Shown: piece after piece, positions 1-7,667 of the stretch
Position numbering within the stretch: the stretch's first letter is position 1
Layout of the letters: every line of letters starts with the position of its first letter
NCBI RefSeq assembly: GCF_020911885.1
Contig: NZ_CP087132.1
Span: 3,162,001 to 3,226,000, forward strand
Reading direction: 5' to 3'
Source: Flavobacterium acetivorans
GTDB lineage: Bacteria; Bacteroidota; Bacteroidia; Flavobacteriales; Flavobacteriaceae
DNA: 64,000 bases
Program-made: the position numbers and the translations under genes
The notes under the pieces: model-generated
Told to the model about the DNA's origin: nothing
The model's input: the letters and a program-made list of their open reading frames with translations, nothing else
Databases searched by the model: none

Positions 1-513
1 TTTTTCGTAGTTGGAAGCAGCATCTTATCGGTTATTCGTTCTTTGAGATTATTACGGTTATTTAAAATTTTAAACCATCCACAGTTTACAGGTCATTACT
101 TTCAATTAAAGCAAGCAATTCATGCCAGTAAGGGAAAAATAGCGGTTTTTATCTACTTTGTCCTTATCAGTACCATAATTATTGGTTCATTAATGTATGT
201 TGTTGAAGGTAAGCAAAGTGGTTTCACTAGTATTCCAATGAGTATTTATTGGACAATTGTAACCTTGACCACCGTTGGCTACGGAGATATTTCTCCTGCA
301 ACGCCACTAGGACAGTTTATTGCCTCATTTGTAATGATATTGGGATACGGGATCATTGCCGTTCCCACAGGAATTGTTACTGCCGAAATAGCAAAAAAAA
401 CAAATCCTAAAAATTCAAATCCTAAAACCCCATGTAGTGAATGTGGCGCGGAAGATTATCCGGATAATGCCAATTTTTGCCATCATTGTGGACATTCATT
501 AGAAAAAAATTAA
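1..513 (+). CDS. Voltage-gated-type K+ channel with C-terminal zinc ribbon (5' end outside window)
   Basis: The reading frame is open from base 1, so the start lies upstream of the window; 170 residues are visible. The fragment opens in an arginine-rich S4-like helix (VIRSLRLLRLFKI), followed by S5, a pore loop with the K+ selectivity filter TTVGYGD (bases 268-288) and a hydrophobic S6. This is the pore half of a tetrameric inner-membrane potassium channel. After S6 comes a short linker and a cytoplasmic CxxC...CxxC zinc ribbon (CSEC, CHHC). A TTG codon at 43 falls inside S4 and is not a credible start. miaA begins one base after the stop, so the two are probably cotranscribed. Channel identity is firm; gating by the ribbon is unknown. 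Confidence 0.86.
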   Translation, partial: FFVVGSSILSVIRSLRLLRLFKILNHPQFTGHYFQLKQAIHASKGKIAVFIYFVLISTIIIGSLMYVVEGKQSGFTSIPMSIYWTIVTLTTVGYGDISPATPLGQFIASFVMILGYGIIAVPTGIVTAEIAKKTNPKNSNPKTPCSECGAEDYPDNANFCHHCGHSLEKN

Positions 514-514
514 A

Positions 515-1432
515 ATGAAATACCTAATTACCATAATCGGACCAACAGCTATCGGGAAAACATCCTTAAGTATTCTGCTGGCAAATCATTTTAATTGCGA
601 AATTATTTCTTGCGACAGCAGACAATTTTTCAAGGAAATGACTATTGGTACCGCGGTTCCAAATGCAAATGAATTAGCGGCTGTTCCGCACCATTTTATC
701 CAGAACAAATCCATTTTCGAGAATTATACCGTTGGAGATTTTGAAAAAGAAGCAATTGCAAAGATTGAACAATTGTTCGAAACAAATAATTATGTTGTTC
801 TTGTAGGAGGTTCCGGACTGTATGTCAACGCCATTTTAAAAGGATTTGATGAATTTCCGGAAATTGACCCTTCGGTTCGTACAAATGTAAATACCAATTA
901 TGAAAAACTTGGAATTGCCTATTTACAAGAACAATTAAAAAACCTTGATCCTGCTTATTTTGAGAAAATAACTACCGAAAATCCACAAACTTTACAAAAT
1001 CCACAGCGCATGATGCGATTTGTAGAAGTTTGCATTGGCTCAAGAAAACCCTATTCGTCTTTTTTAAACCAAAAAAAGAATGAACGCAACTTCACTCCGA
1101 TTCTTATTGGACTTGAAGCTGATAGAAATGTAATGTACAACAGAATAAACCAGCGTGTGGATATTATGATGAACGAAGGCTTGCTCCAAGAAGCTAAAAA
1201 ATTATACTCAAACAAAGACCTAAACGCGTTACAAACGGTGGGTTATAGAGAACTTTTCAGTTATTTCGACAACGAATTCTCTTTGGAATTTGCCATCGAA
1301 GAAATCAAGAAAAATACAAGGCGTTTTGCAAAACGGCAACTTACCTGGTTCAAACGTGATGAAAACACAAAATGGTTTGATTTTGAAACTCCTTTTGAGA
1401 AAATTATCGAATATATCAATTCAAAAAAATAG
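515..1432 (+). CDS. miaA: tRNA dimethylallyltransferase MiaA
   Basis: Transfers a dimethylallyl group to N6 of A37 in tRNAs that read UNN codons; cytoplasmic. The 305 residues match the usual family length. Visible motifs are the P-loop GPTAIGKT (9-16), the CDSRQ tRNA/substrate motif (33-37), GGSGLY in the prenyl acceptor region, and the C-terminal GYREL and KRQLTWF motifs. The ATG at 515 is one base after the stop of the K+ channel gene, which suggests translational coupling. No terminator separates it from the thioesterase gene 42 bases downstream. Confidence 0.97.
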   Translation: MKYLITIIGPTAIGKTSLSILLANHFNCEIISCDSRQFFKEMTIGTAVPNANELAAVPHHFIQNKSIFENYTVGDFEKEAIAKIEQLFETNNYVVLVGGSGLYVNAILKGFDEFPEIDPSVRTNVNTNYEKLGIAYLQEQLKNLDPAYFEKITTENPQTLQNPQRMMRFVEVCIGSRKPYSSFLNQKKNERNFTPILIGLEADRNVMYNRINQRVDIMMNEGLLQEAKKLYSNKDLNALQTVGYRELFSYFDNEFSLEFAIEEIKKNTRRFAKRQLTWFKRDENTKWFDFETPFEKIIEYINSKK

Positions 1433-1474
1433 ACCTTAATTTTAAATTTAAAAAAAACTAATTCTAAAATTCAC

Positions 1475-2215
1475 ATGCCAATAGCTTCAAATTTCACCTC
1501 AGTTCTAAGTAAAGATTGGGAAATCAATTTCACCCAATGCATGCCCAACGGTTACTTAAAATACACGGATTTGTGCAATATTTTACAATTGACTGCAGCA
1601 GCACATTCTGATCTGGGTGGAATCAGTTTTACGGATATGCAGGAATTTGATCAGGCTTGGGTTTTGAGTAGAATGCGTGTAGAAATTACAGAATTACCGC
1701 AGTGGAGAGACATTGTAACAGTAAAAACATGGATCATTAGTTTAGAAAATTCCCGTTCGGTGCGTGCTTTGGAAGTGTATCTCAATGGAAATAAAATTGT
1801 GGGTTCGGAGACTTTTTGGGCAGTTTTCAATACTAAAAAACGTCGTCCGGAACCCTTAGCTTTGCCTTATAAACATTTTGAATTGTATCCTGATACTAAA
1901 GCTACACAAGAAAATTTTTCTAAAATAACGATAAATCCAGAAAAAGAAATTGTCTTTGAAAAAACAGTTTTTTTATCCGATTTAGACATTGTAAATCATG
2001 TTAATAATGTAAAATACTTGGAGTGGTGTATGGATCATGTGGATCCTAAAATGATTTTAGCACAAAAACTGGAAAGCTTTGAAATGAATTTTATGAAGGA
2101 ACTTTCATTACTCGATAAAGTTGTAATACATGAAAATATTTCCGAAAAATTGGCTGTATTTAGCATAACCAAAGAAGATAAAAACTGTTTTGCTTTACAA
2201 CTCAATTGGAAATAA
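1475..2215 (+). CDS. Acyl-ACP thioesterase (FatA-like, double hotdog)
   Basis: A 246-residue cytoplasmic thioesterase of the acyl-ACP family, which hydrolyses acyl-ACP to release free fatty acid. It has two hotdog-fold halves; the second carries the hallmark DIVNHVNNVKYLEW segment (residues 171-184), whose Asn and His are the catalytic residues in plant and bacterial relatives. The length is typical for the bacterial form, which lacks a transit peptide. It is the last + strand gene before a convergent two-component system and ends at a shared terminator (2229-2250). Chain-length specificity cannot be read from the sequence. Confidence 0.9.
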   Translation: MPIASNFTSVLSKDWEINFTQCMPNGYLKYTDLCNILQLTAAAHSDLGGISFTDMQEFDQAWVLSRMRVEITELPQWRDIVTVKTWIISLENSRSVRALEVYLNGNKIVGSETFWAVFNTKKRRPEPLALPYKHFELYPDTKATQENFSKITINPEKEIVFEKTVFLSDLDIVNHVNNVKYLEWCMDHVDPKMILAQKLESFEMNFMKELSLLDKVVIHENISEKLAVFSITKEDKNCFALQLNWK

Positions 2216-2228
2216 AAACCATAAAAAA

Positions 2229-2250
2229 AGGCTCCGATTTCTCGGAGCCT
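2229..2250. terminator. Bidirectional intrinsic terminator
   Basis: An 8-bp GC-rich stem (GGCTCCGA with TCGGAGCC, loop TTTC) is flanked by an A-run on the left and a T-run on the right. It can therefore stop the thioesterase transcript on + and the response-regulator transcript on -. It sits between the two convergent stop codons. Confidence 0.93.
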
Positions 2251-2260
2251 TTTTTTATTC

Positions 2261-2971
2261 TTATACTTTATTCTTAACTACCAATCTGAAACCTTCCCCA
2301 TGAATGTTAAGAATTTCTACATCCTCATCTAGTTTTAGGTATTTTCTAAGTTTGGCAATATACACATCCATACTTCTGGAAGTGAAATAGTTGTCATCTC
2401 TCCATATTTTTGTCAAAGCTAATTCTCTTGGCATTAAATCGTTCTCGTGTAGAATTAACATTTTCAATAATTCATTTTCTTTTGGAGATAACTTAATGGG
2501 TTCCTGACCGTCAAAAGAAAGGAAACGCAATTTTGAGTTTAGGTGAAACTTACCAATATTAAATTCGTGTTGTACCTGCTCGGTTTTAGAATCCGAAGAT
2601 TTTCTTTGAATAATGGCTTTAATTTTCATTAACAAAACTTCTGAATCAAAAGGCTTGTTCAAATAGTCATCAGCTCCCGCTTTATAACCTTTTAACACAT
2701 CCTCTTTCATTGATTTTGCAGTCAAAAAGATAATTGGAACTTCGCTATTTTTTTCTCTTATTTCTTTAGCTAATGTGTATCCATCTTTATAAGGCATCAT
2801 CACATCCAAAATACATAAATCGTATGAATCTTTTTTGAATTTTTCAAAACCTTCCATACCATTTTTGGCAAGAGTGACATCAAAATCATTCAACATTAAA
2901 TAATCTTTTAGCACAGCGCCAAAATTCAGATCATCCTCTACTAAAAGTATTTTTTTATTTAAATTTTCCAT
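2261..2971 (-). CDS. OmpR-family response regulator (RprY-like)
   Basis: A 236-residue DNA-binding response regulator. The N-terminal receiver domain has the acidic pocket (VEDD, residues 11-14), the phospho-acceptor Asp56 (ILDVMMP) and the conserved Lys in the YLNKPF segment. A winged-helix OmpR/PhoB output domain follows, with SPKENELLKML near its start. Its partner histidine kinase lies directly upstream, 3 bases away, so this is a two-component operon. The pair resembles the RprX/RprY systems of Bacteroidota, but the stimulus is not evident here. Confidence 0.93.
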   Translation of the reverse strand: MENLNKKILLVEDDLNFGAVLKDYLMLNDFDVTLAKNGMEGFEKFKKDSYDLCILDVMMPYKDGYTLAKEIREKNSEVPIIFLTAKSMKEDVLKGYKAGADDYLNKPFDSEVLLMKIKAIIQRKSSDSKTEQVQHEFNIGKFHLNSKLRFLSFDGQEPIKLSPKENELLKMLILHENDLMPRELALTKIWRDDNYFTSRSMDVYIAKLRKYLKLDEDVEILNIHGEGFRLVVKNKV

Positions 2972-2974
2972 ATT

Positions 2975-4558
2975 CTAATTTATTAGTGGTATTTTAATTA
3001 TGAAGGTACTTCCCTTTCCTTTTTCACTTTCTACATATACTTGACCATTGTGGTCTTCTACAATTCTTTTTACATAAGCTAAACCTAAACCATGTCCCTT
3101 CACGTTATGCAAATCACCGGTATGCTCTCTATAGAATTTCTCAAACACTCTTTTTTGAGCTACTTTACTCATTCCTAAACCTTGATCTTTCACTTTAATA
3201 AGAATCATATCCTTAATATTTTCAGTAAAAACATCAATTTCAGGAACATCAGGAGAATATTTAATAGCATTCTCTAAGACATTCACAATAACATTTGTAA
3301 AATGCACTTCATTTATCAAAACTGTAGTTCTGGCTGCATTAAAATGAGTTGTAATCCTACCTTGTCTATCTTCTAATATTAAGTTAACATGCTCGATAGC
3401 ATCATTTATTACCTCTACTACATCACTTGATTCCTTATCAATATCAAGCTCTTTTTTCTCTAATTTAGAAATTCTTAAAACATTTTCAACCTGAGCATGC
3501 ATTCGTTTATTTTCGTCTCGAATCATCTGCAAGTACTTAAAAACCTTTTCTTTATCTTCAATTATTTTTGGGTTTTTTATCGCATCTAAAGCTAGATTTA
3601 TTGTCGCAATAGGTGTTTTAAACTCATGAGTCATATTATTGATGAAATCCGTTTTAATTTCATCAATATGACGTTGTCGTATCAATTGATTCAAAGCACT
3701 CGAATAGGCAATGATAATAATTAACGTAAAAATAATTGAAAGAACGGTTATGCTTACTAATTCCGACAATAAGAACTTTTTCTTGTGTGGAAATGTTACT
3801 AATAACTGATACTTACTGTTTCCCTCATTATCTGCAAAAATCTGAATGGGATAAGTTGCTTCTTTATCATAAACAAAATCTTTCGATTTAATTTTTGTCG
3901 CTAAACCATTGCTATAAACTGCAAATTCAAACTTTGTTTTAACTCCATATTCCTCGAGCTCATTCTTCAATAACTTTTGCAGGACTTCATTTGACACCCT
4001 ATCTTCAAGAGGAGTAGCAGAGGCAATATCCTTGTACGAAATCTCATACTGAACTTTATCTAAAACATCTAAATTCCCTGACTTTTCTATTGTAATATCA
4101 GGAAGTAAGCTTTGCTGGAGATTAGATTTATCAATCGTGTTGTTATTATAAATTTCGGTTACTCTTTTAGAACTAAAATTTTTAAACCTTTCGTTGTTAA
4201 ATTTTTTATTAAACAATGAAGACGAAATATCATAATCCTCGGCTATAATACTGTTAGAATATACAATTGTTTTATTAGTTTTAGTATTCCTTTGAACATA
4301 ATAAAACTCGAGTAAATCTTCCTTTTTAGGATCTTTTCCTGTACTGTCCTTAAGTTTATTGTACTTATCATAAAAACTATAAGCCTCTTTCTTTTGAAGC
4401 TTATCAGCTACATTTCCTATAACTTGTTTTACATGAAATTTAAATTGCTCATCATTATTTTTAAATGAGGAATTAAACCAATACACCTGAACAAGTATTA
4501 TACCTATCAAAGATAGGCTCATCAATAAAACAAGTAATCTAAAAAAAAATTTATTCAT
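2975..4558 (-). CDS. Sensor histidine kinase (RprX-like)
   Basis: A 527-residue membrane histidine kinase. One N-terminal membrane segment (about 5-27) and a second at about 264-287 enclose a periplasmic sensor region of roughly 235 residues with no recognised fold. HisKA follows with the H-box HEFKTPIATI (His311), then an HATPase_c domain with N-box NVLENAIKYS and glycine motifs (GLGMS, GHGLGLAYV). It should phosphorylate Asp56 of the adjacent regulator. coaE ends 59 bases upstream on the same strand, so readthrough from the glycosyltransferase-coaE unit is possible. Confidence 0.93.
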   Translation of the reverse strand: MNKFFFRLLVLLMSLSLIGIILVQVYWFNSSFKNNDEQFKFHVKQVIGNVADKLQKKEAYSFYDKYNKLKDSTGKDPKKEDLLEFYYVQRNTKTNKTIVYSNSIIAEDYDISSSLFNKKFNNERFKNFSSKRVTEIYNNNTIDKSNLQQSLLPDITIEKSGNLDVLDKVQYEISYKDIASATPLEDRVSNEVLQKLLKNELEEYGVKTKFEFAVYSNGLATKIKSKDFVYDKEATYPIQIFADNEGNSKYQLLVTFPHKKKFLLSELVSITVLSIIFTLIIIIAYSSALNQLIRQRHIDEIKTDFINNMTHEFKTPIATINLALDAIKNPKIIEDKEKVFKYLQMIRDENKRMHAQVENVLRISKLEKKELDIDKESSDVVEVINDAIEHVNLILEDRQGRITTHFNAARTTVLINEVHFTNVIVNVLENAIKYSPDVPEIDVFTENIKDMILIKVKDQGLGMSKVAQKRVFEKFYREHTGDLHNVKGHGLGLAYVKRIVEDHNGQVYVESEKGKGSTFIIKIPLIN

Positions 4559-4617
4559 CAGGACAAAATTAACATTTTAACAGTATGAATGATAATGTAT
4601 TAACCAAAGATTAACAT

Positions 4618-5214
4618 TTAAGACTCGTTTTGCCTAATCTTCAAAATTTTAAGAATTTTTTCTATTTCTATAAGACTTTTTTCAATACTTTCATTTTCAA
4701 TAACAAAATCACTCTTAGAAATACGTTGTTCATCAGTCCATTGCGCTTCTATTCTTTTTAAAACTTGCTCACGCGAGGTGTTATCTCTTGCTATAACTCT
4801 TTGTATCCTTGTTTCTATGGGCGCCGTAACAGTAATTATTGTATCAAAATCCTTGTAACTCCCACTTTCGAATAAAATAGCCGCTTCATAAATTACCGCT
4901 GGAAACTCATTATGCTCTAAAATCCATTGCTTAAAATGCTTTTTTACCGCCGGATGAACAATAGCATTCAATTGTTTTAACTTATCTGGATCATTAAAAA
5001 CAGCTTCGGCCAGTTTTCCTCTATTTAAAATATCATTTTCAAAAAGATCAGCTCCAAATGTTTCTTTGATTGCCTTAACAATTTCATCGGACTTCATCAG
5101 TTTCTTTGCCTCCTCATCTGCTATATAGATTGGAATGCCTAAGGATTTAAAATGATTCGCAATTGTAGTTTTACCACTTCCGATGCCACCTGTTAAGCCA
5201 ATAATTTTAGTCAT
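4618..5214 (-). CDS. coaE: Dephospho-CoA kinase
   Basis: Catalyses the last step of coenzyme A synthesis, ATP-dependent 3'-phosphorylation of dephospho-CoA; cytoplasmic. The 198 residues match family length. The P-loop GGIGSGKT is at residues 9-16, followed by the YIADEEAK acceptor motif and a lid region with RVIARDN. The glycosyltransferase gene ends one base before this start, so the two are cotranscribed. coaBC, an earlier enzyme of the same pathway, lies about 5 kb away in a different operon. Confidence 0.96.
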   Translation of the reverse strand: MTKIIGLTGGIGSGKTTIANHFKSLGIPIYIADEEAKKLMKSDEIVKAIKETFGADLFENDILNRGKLAEAVFNDPDKLKQLNAIVHPAVKKHFKQWILEHNEFPAVIYEAAILFESGSYKDFDTIITVTAPIETRIQRVIARDNTSREQVLKRIEAQWTDEQRISKSDFVIENESIEKSLIEIEKILKILKIRQNES

Positions 5215-5215
5215 A

Positions 5216-6214
5216 TTAAATTTTGAAAAATAATTCCGGAAAAGCGGTTTGAGGTTTTTGTTTCAAAATAATAATTTTAACAAATGACTCCATAAAACCG
5301 GTTCCATAACCATAAAATTGTTTCCAAACCGCAATCACAGACAGATAACCAATTTTAACACTCTTGTTCTGATAAGATGACACCAAAAACAATACCAAAA
5401 AATAGAATAAATACAATTTTAACAAGAAATCAATGGTAAAAATTAGTAATACTACTGCTAAAGCAAATCCTAAGATAAAAAATGAGGGAAAAAAGAAAGT
5501 TAACTTATTGTATTTAGGATACCAATTATTCAATATTGGTCTTGCTTTTCCAAATTTATTTACCTGAACAGAAAATTTATCCCAATCAATTCTTCTTTTA
5601 TGGTATACAAACGCTTTTGAAAAAAGCTTCGTTTCAAAACCTAAGTTCCATAATCGAATTGATAAATCAGGATCTTCTCCAGGATGAATATTACCAAAAC
5701 CGTTTGATGCTTCGAAAGCTTTTCTGGAAATCCCCATATTAAAACTTCTGGGTTGGAATTTATCAATTTTCTCCGAACCTCCACGAATTCCGCCCGTAGT
5801 AAGAAAAGAAGTCATTGCAAAATTGATTGCTTTTTGAATATCTGAAAAGCTATCCAAAGCCTTATCAGGCCCTCCAAAACAATCTACATAATTCTCTTTT
5901 AACGCCTTATCGACTTCCGTCAAATATTGCGAGGGAATAATACAGTCAGAATCGAAAATAATAAAGTAATCTCCTTTGGCTTTTTTCATTCCAAAATTTC
6001 TGGAATCTCCCGGGCCGGAATTCTCTTTGAAATAATACGAAATAGACAATTTACTTTCATATTTTCGCACCTCGTCCTCACATCTGACAGAGGAACCATC
6101 CTCTACAATTACGATTTCAAAATTCTCTTTATAATCTGATTTTGAAAGACTTTCTAAAAGTTCATCCACTTCATCGGGACGGTTATAAACTGGGATAATC
6201 AAAGAAAAAAACAT
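5216..6214 (-). CDS. Family 2 glycosyltransferase with C-terminal membrane segments
   Basis: A 332-residue inverting GT-A glycosyltransferase. The N-terminus (LIIPVYNRPDEV) begins the nucleotide-sugar fold; the metal-binding DxD motif is Asp88-Ser-Asp90 and the acid motif GEDPDLSIRLW is near residue 185. One or two hydrophobic segments at about 245-285 place the enzyme at the inner membrane, facing the cytoplasm. The donor sugar and acceptor are not predictable; a role in surface polysaccharide or lipid glycosylation is the default inference. Upstream is a TATCTTTG -7 element (6261-6268) and a terminator that isolates it from fabV. Confidence 0.88.
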   Translation of the reverse strand: MFFSLIIPVYNRPDEVDELLESLSKSDYKENFEIVIVEDGSSVRCEDEVRKYESKLSISYYFKENSGPGDSRNFGMKKAKGDYFIIFDSDCIIPSQYLTEVDKALKENYVDCFGGPDKALDSFSDIQKAINFAMTSFLTTGGIRGGSEKIDKFQPRSFNMGISRKAFEASNGFGNIHPGEDPDLSIRLWNLGFETKLFSKAFVYHKRRIDWDKFSVQVNKFGKARPILNNWYPKYNKLTFFFPSFFILGFALAVVLLIFTIDFLLKLYLFYFLVLFLVSSYQNKSVKIGYLSVIAVWKQFYGYGTGFMESFVKIIILKQKPQTAFPELFFKI

Positions 6215-6260
6215 ATTCTTGAATGAGGTATTAATTATACGATTAAGGACGAAATTTTAA

Positions 6261-6268
6261 CAAAGATA
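6261..6268 (-). promoter_or_regulatory. -7 promoter element for glycosyltransferase-coaE
   Basis: On the minus strand the octamer reads TATCTTTG, an exact match to the Bacteroidota -7 consensus TAnnTTTG, about 47 bases upstream of the start codon. No good -33 TTG was found at the usual 19-base spacing. Confidence 0.55.
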
Positions 6269-6281
6269 AACTTTAATCCAC

Positions 6282-6313
6282 AAAAAAACCACCAATAAAT
6301 AGTTGGTGGTTTT
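6282..6313 (-). terminator. Intrinsic terminator after fabV
   Basis: A 7-bp stem CCACCAA/TTGGTGG (6289-6295 and 6303-6309) has a 7-base loop. Seven A residues on its left side become a T-run for minus-strand transcripts. It lies about 50 bases past the fabV stop. The four T on the right could also serve + strand transcripts. Confidence 0.85.
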
Positions 6314-6360
6314 AAGAAATATTTGAATTATTTCAGTATTTATTTCACTGCGTTTTTGAA

Positions 6361-7551
6361 TTAAGCAATACTAGAAACATTTACCATTTCAGTTGTATCG
6401 GCTTTATAATCCACTCCTTCGAAATCAAAACCAAAAAGGTTGTAAAAATCTTTTCTGTAACCTTCTAAATCTCCAATTTCTTCTAAATTTTCAGTAACAG
6501 CCTGCTCCCATAATTTAGCTACTTTTTCCTGAACATCTGCACGCATTTCCCAATCATCAATACGAATTCTACCTTTTTCATCTGTAGGAACATCTGAACC
6601 GGTGTACAATCTTTCTTGGTATAAACGCTGGATTTGTTCAATACAACCTTCATGAATTCCTTCTTCTTTCATGATTTTATACAATAAAGAAATATACAAA
6701 GGAATAACCGGAATAGCTGAACTTGCTTGCGTTACTAATGCTTTATTTACAGAAACATAGGCTTTACCATTAATATCTTCTAAGCTATCAGTGATAGTAA
6801 AAGCAGTCGCTTCCAGATGGTCTTTGGCGCGACCGATAGTTCCTTTTCTATAAACTGCCTCAGTCAATGATGGCCCAATATAAGAATAAGCAACTGTTGT
6901 AGCTCCAGGAGCTAATAAATTCTCTGCTTTCAAAGCATCAATCCACATAGCCCAATCTTCACCGCCCATTACAGCAACCGTATTTTCAATATCGTCACCA
7001 CTGCAAGGCTCAATTGATACTTCTGAAACTTTTCCCGAATGAAAATCTACTGTTTTATTTGTAAAAGTACTACCAATAGGTTTCAACACTGAACGATGCA
7101 AAACTCCAGTAACTGGGTGCAAACGCACAGGAGAAGCCAAACTATAGATGACCAAATCTACTTGACCTAAGTCTTTTTTAATAAGATCTAATGTTTGTTG
7201 CTTCACTTCATTTGAAAAAGCATCTCCATTGATACTCTTAGCATACAAACCTGCTTTATGCGCTTCATTTTCAAAAGCAGCAGAATTGTACCATCCCGGT
7301 GAAGCTGTTTTTCCTTCCAAAGGTGGTTTTTCAAAAAATACACCAATACTTGCTGCACCTGAACCAAAAGCACTCGTTATTCTGGATGCCAAACCAAATC
7401 CGGTTGAAGCTCCAATTACTAATACCTTTTTAGCACCTTCAATAGCGCCTTTGGATTTTATATATTCAATTTGATTTTTAACATTTTGTTCGCATCCTTT
7501 TGGGTGGGCTGTCAAACAAATAAATCCTCTCATTCTAGGTTCTATGATCAT
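6361..7551 (-). CDS. fabV: Trans-2-enoyl-ACP/CoA reductase FabV
   Basis: NADH-dependent enoyl reductase of the FabV class, which completes the fatty acid elongation cycle. The 396 residues match the family. The NADH-binding GASTGFG (47-53) follows an N-terminal helical region, and the active-site Tyr-x8-Lys motif is Tyr234 to Lys243 (YRKGTIGRAK). Known FabV enzymes are insensitive to triclosan, unlike FabI. The gene has its own consensus promoter (7638-7667), overlapping the end of recN, and a 16-bp palindrome in its leader. The thioesterase at 1475 is another fatty-acid enzyme nearby but not in the same unit. Confidence 0.96.
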   Translation of the reverse strand: MIIEPRMRGFICLTAHPKGCEQNVKNQIEYIKSKGAIEGAKKVLVIGASTGFGLASRITSAFGSGAASIGVFFEKPPLEGKTASPGWYNSAAFENEAHKAGLYAKSINGDAFSNEVKQQTLDLIKKDLGQVDLVIYSLASPVRLHPVTGVLHRSVLKPIGSTFTNKTVDFHSGKVSEVSIEPCSGDDIENTVAVMGGEDWAMWIDALKAENLLAPGATTVAYSYIGPSLTEAVYRKGTIGRAKDHLEATAFTITDSLEDINGKAYVSVNKALVTQASSAIPVIPLYISLLYKIMKEEGIHEGCIEQIQRLYQERLYTGSDVPTDEKGRIRIDDWEMRADVQEKVAKLWEQAVTENLEEIGDLEGYRKDFYNLFGFDFEGVDYKADTTEMVNVSSIA

Positions 7552-7593
7552 AATCTAAAAATATTTTATATTTTTTTAATGTAAAAAAGTAAA

Positions 7594-7609
7594 AAAAACA
7601 ATTGTTTTT
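7594..7609. promoter_or_regulatory. 16-bp perfect palindrome in fabV leader (possible operator)
   Basis: AAAAACAATTGTTTTT is a perfect palindrome between the predicted fabV promoter and its start codon, about 25 to 35 bases after the predicted transcription start. Its position suits a repressor site, but an AT-only palindrome can occur by chance in this DNA. Confidence 0.35.
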
Positions 7610-7637
7610 ATAAAGTAAAATCTATCATTTCAATGGG

Positions 7638-7667
7638 CAAATATAGGGCATTTTTTTAGTTCAACAA
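7638..7667 (-). promoter_or_regulatory. fabV promoter, TTG-N19-TATATTTG
   Basis: On the minus strand TTG (7667-7665) is followed after exactly 19 bases by TATATTTG (7645-7638). Both elements match the Bacteroidota sigma consensus. The -33 element overlaps the last codons of recN, so fabV starts independently of the operon upstream. Confidence 0.75.

Noticed and set aside
4564..4571. TAATTTTG box just before the sensor kinase start
   Set aside because: It matches the -7 consensus but ends only 5 bases before the ATG, which would leave almost no leader; not called as a promoter.
5536..6139. Plus-strand ORFs antisense to the glycosyltransferase
   Set aside because: Shadows of the minus-strand gene, with no independent start context or family resemblance.
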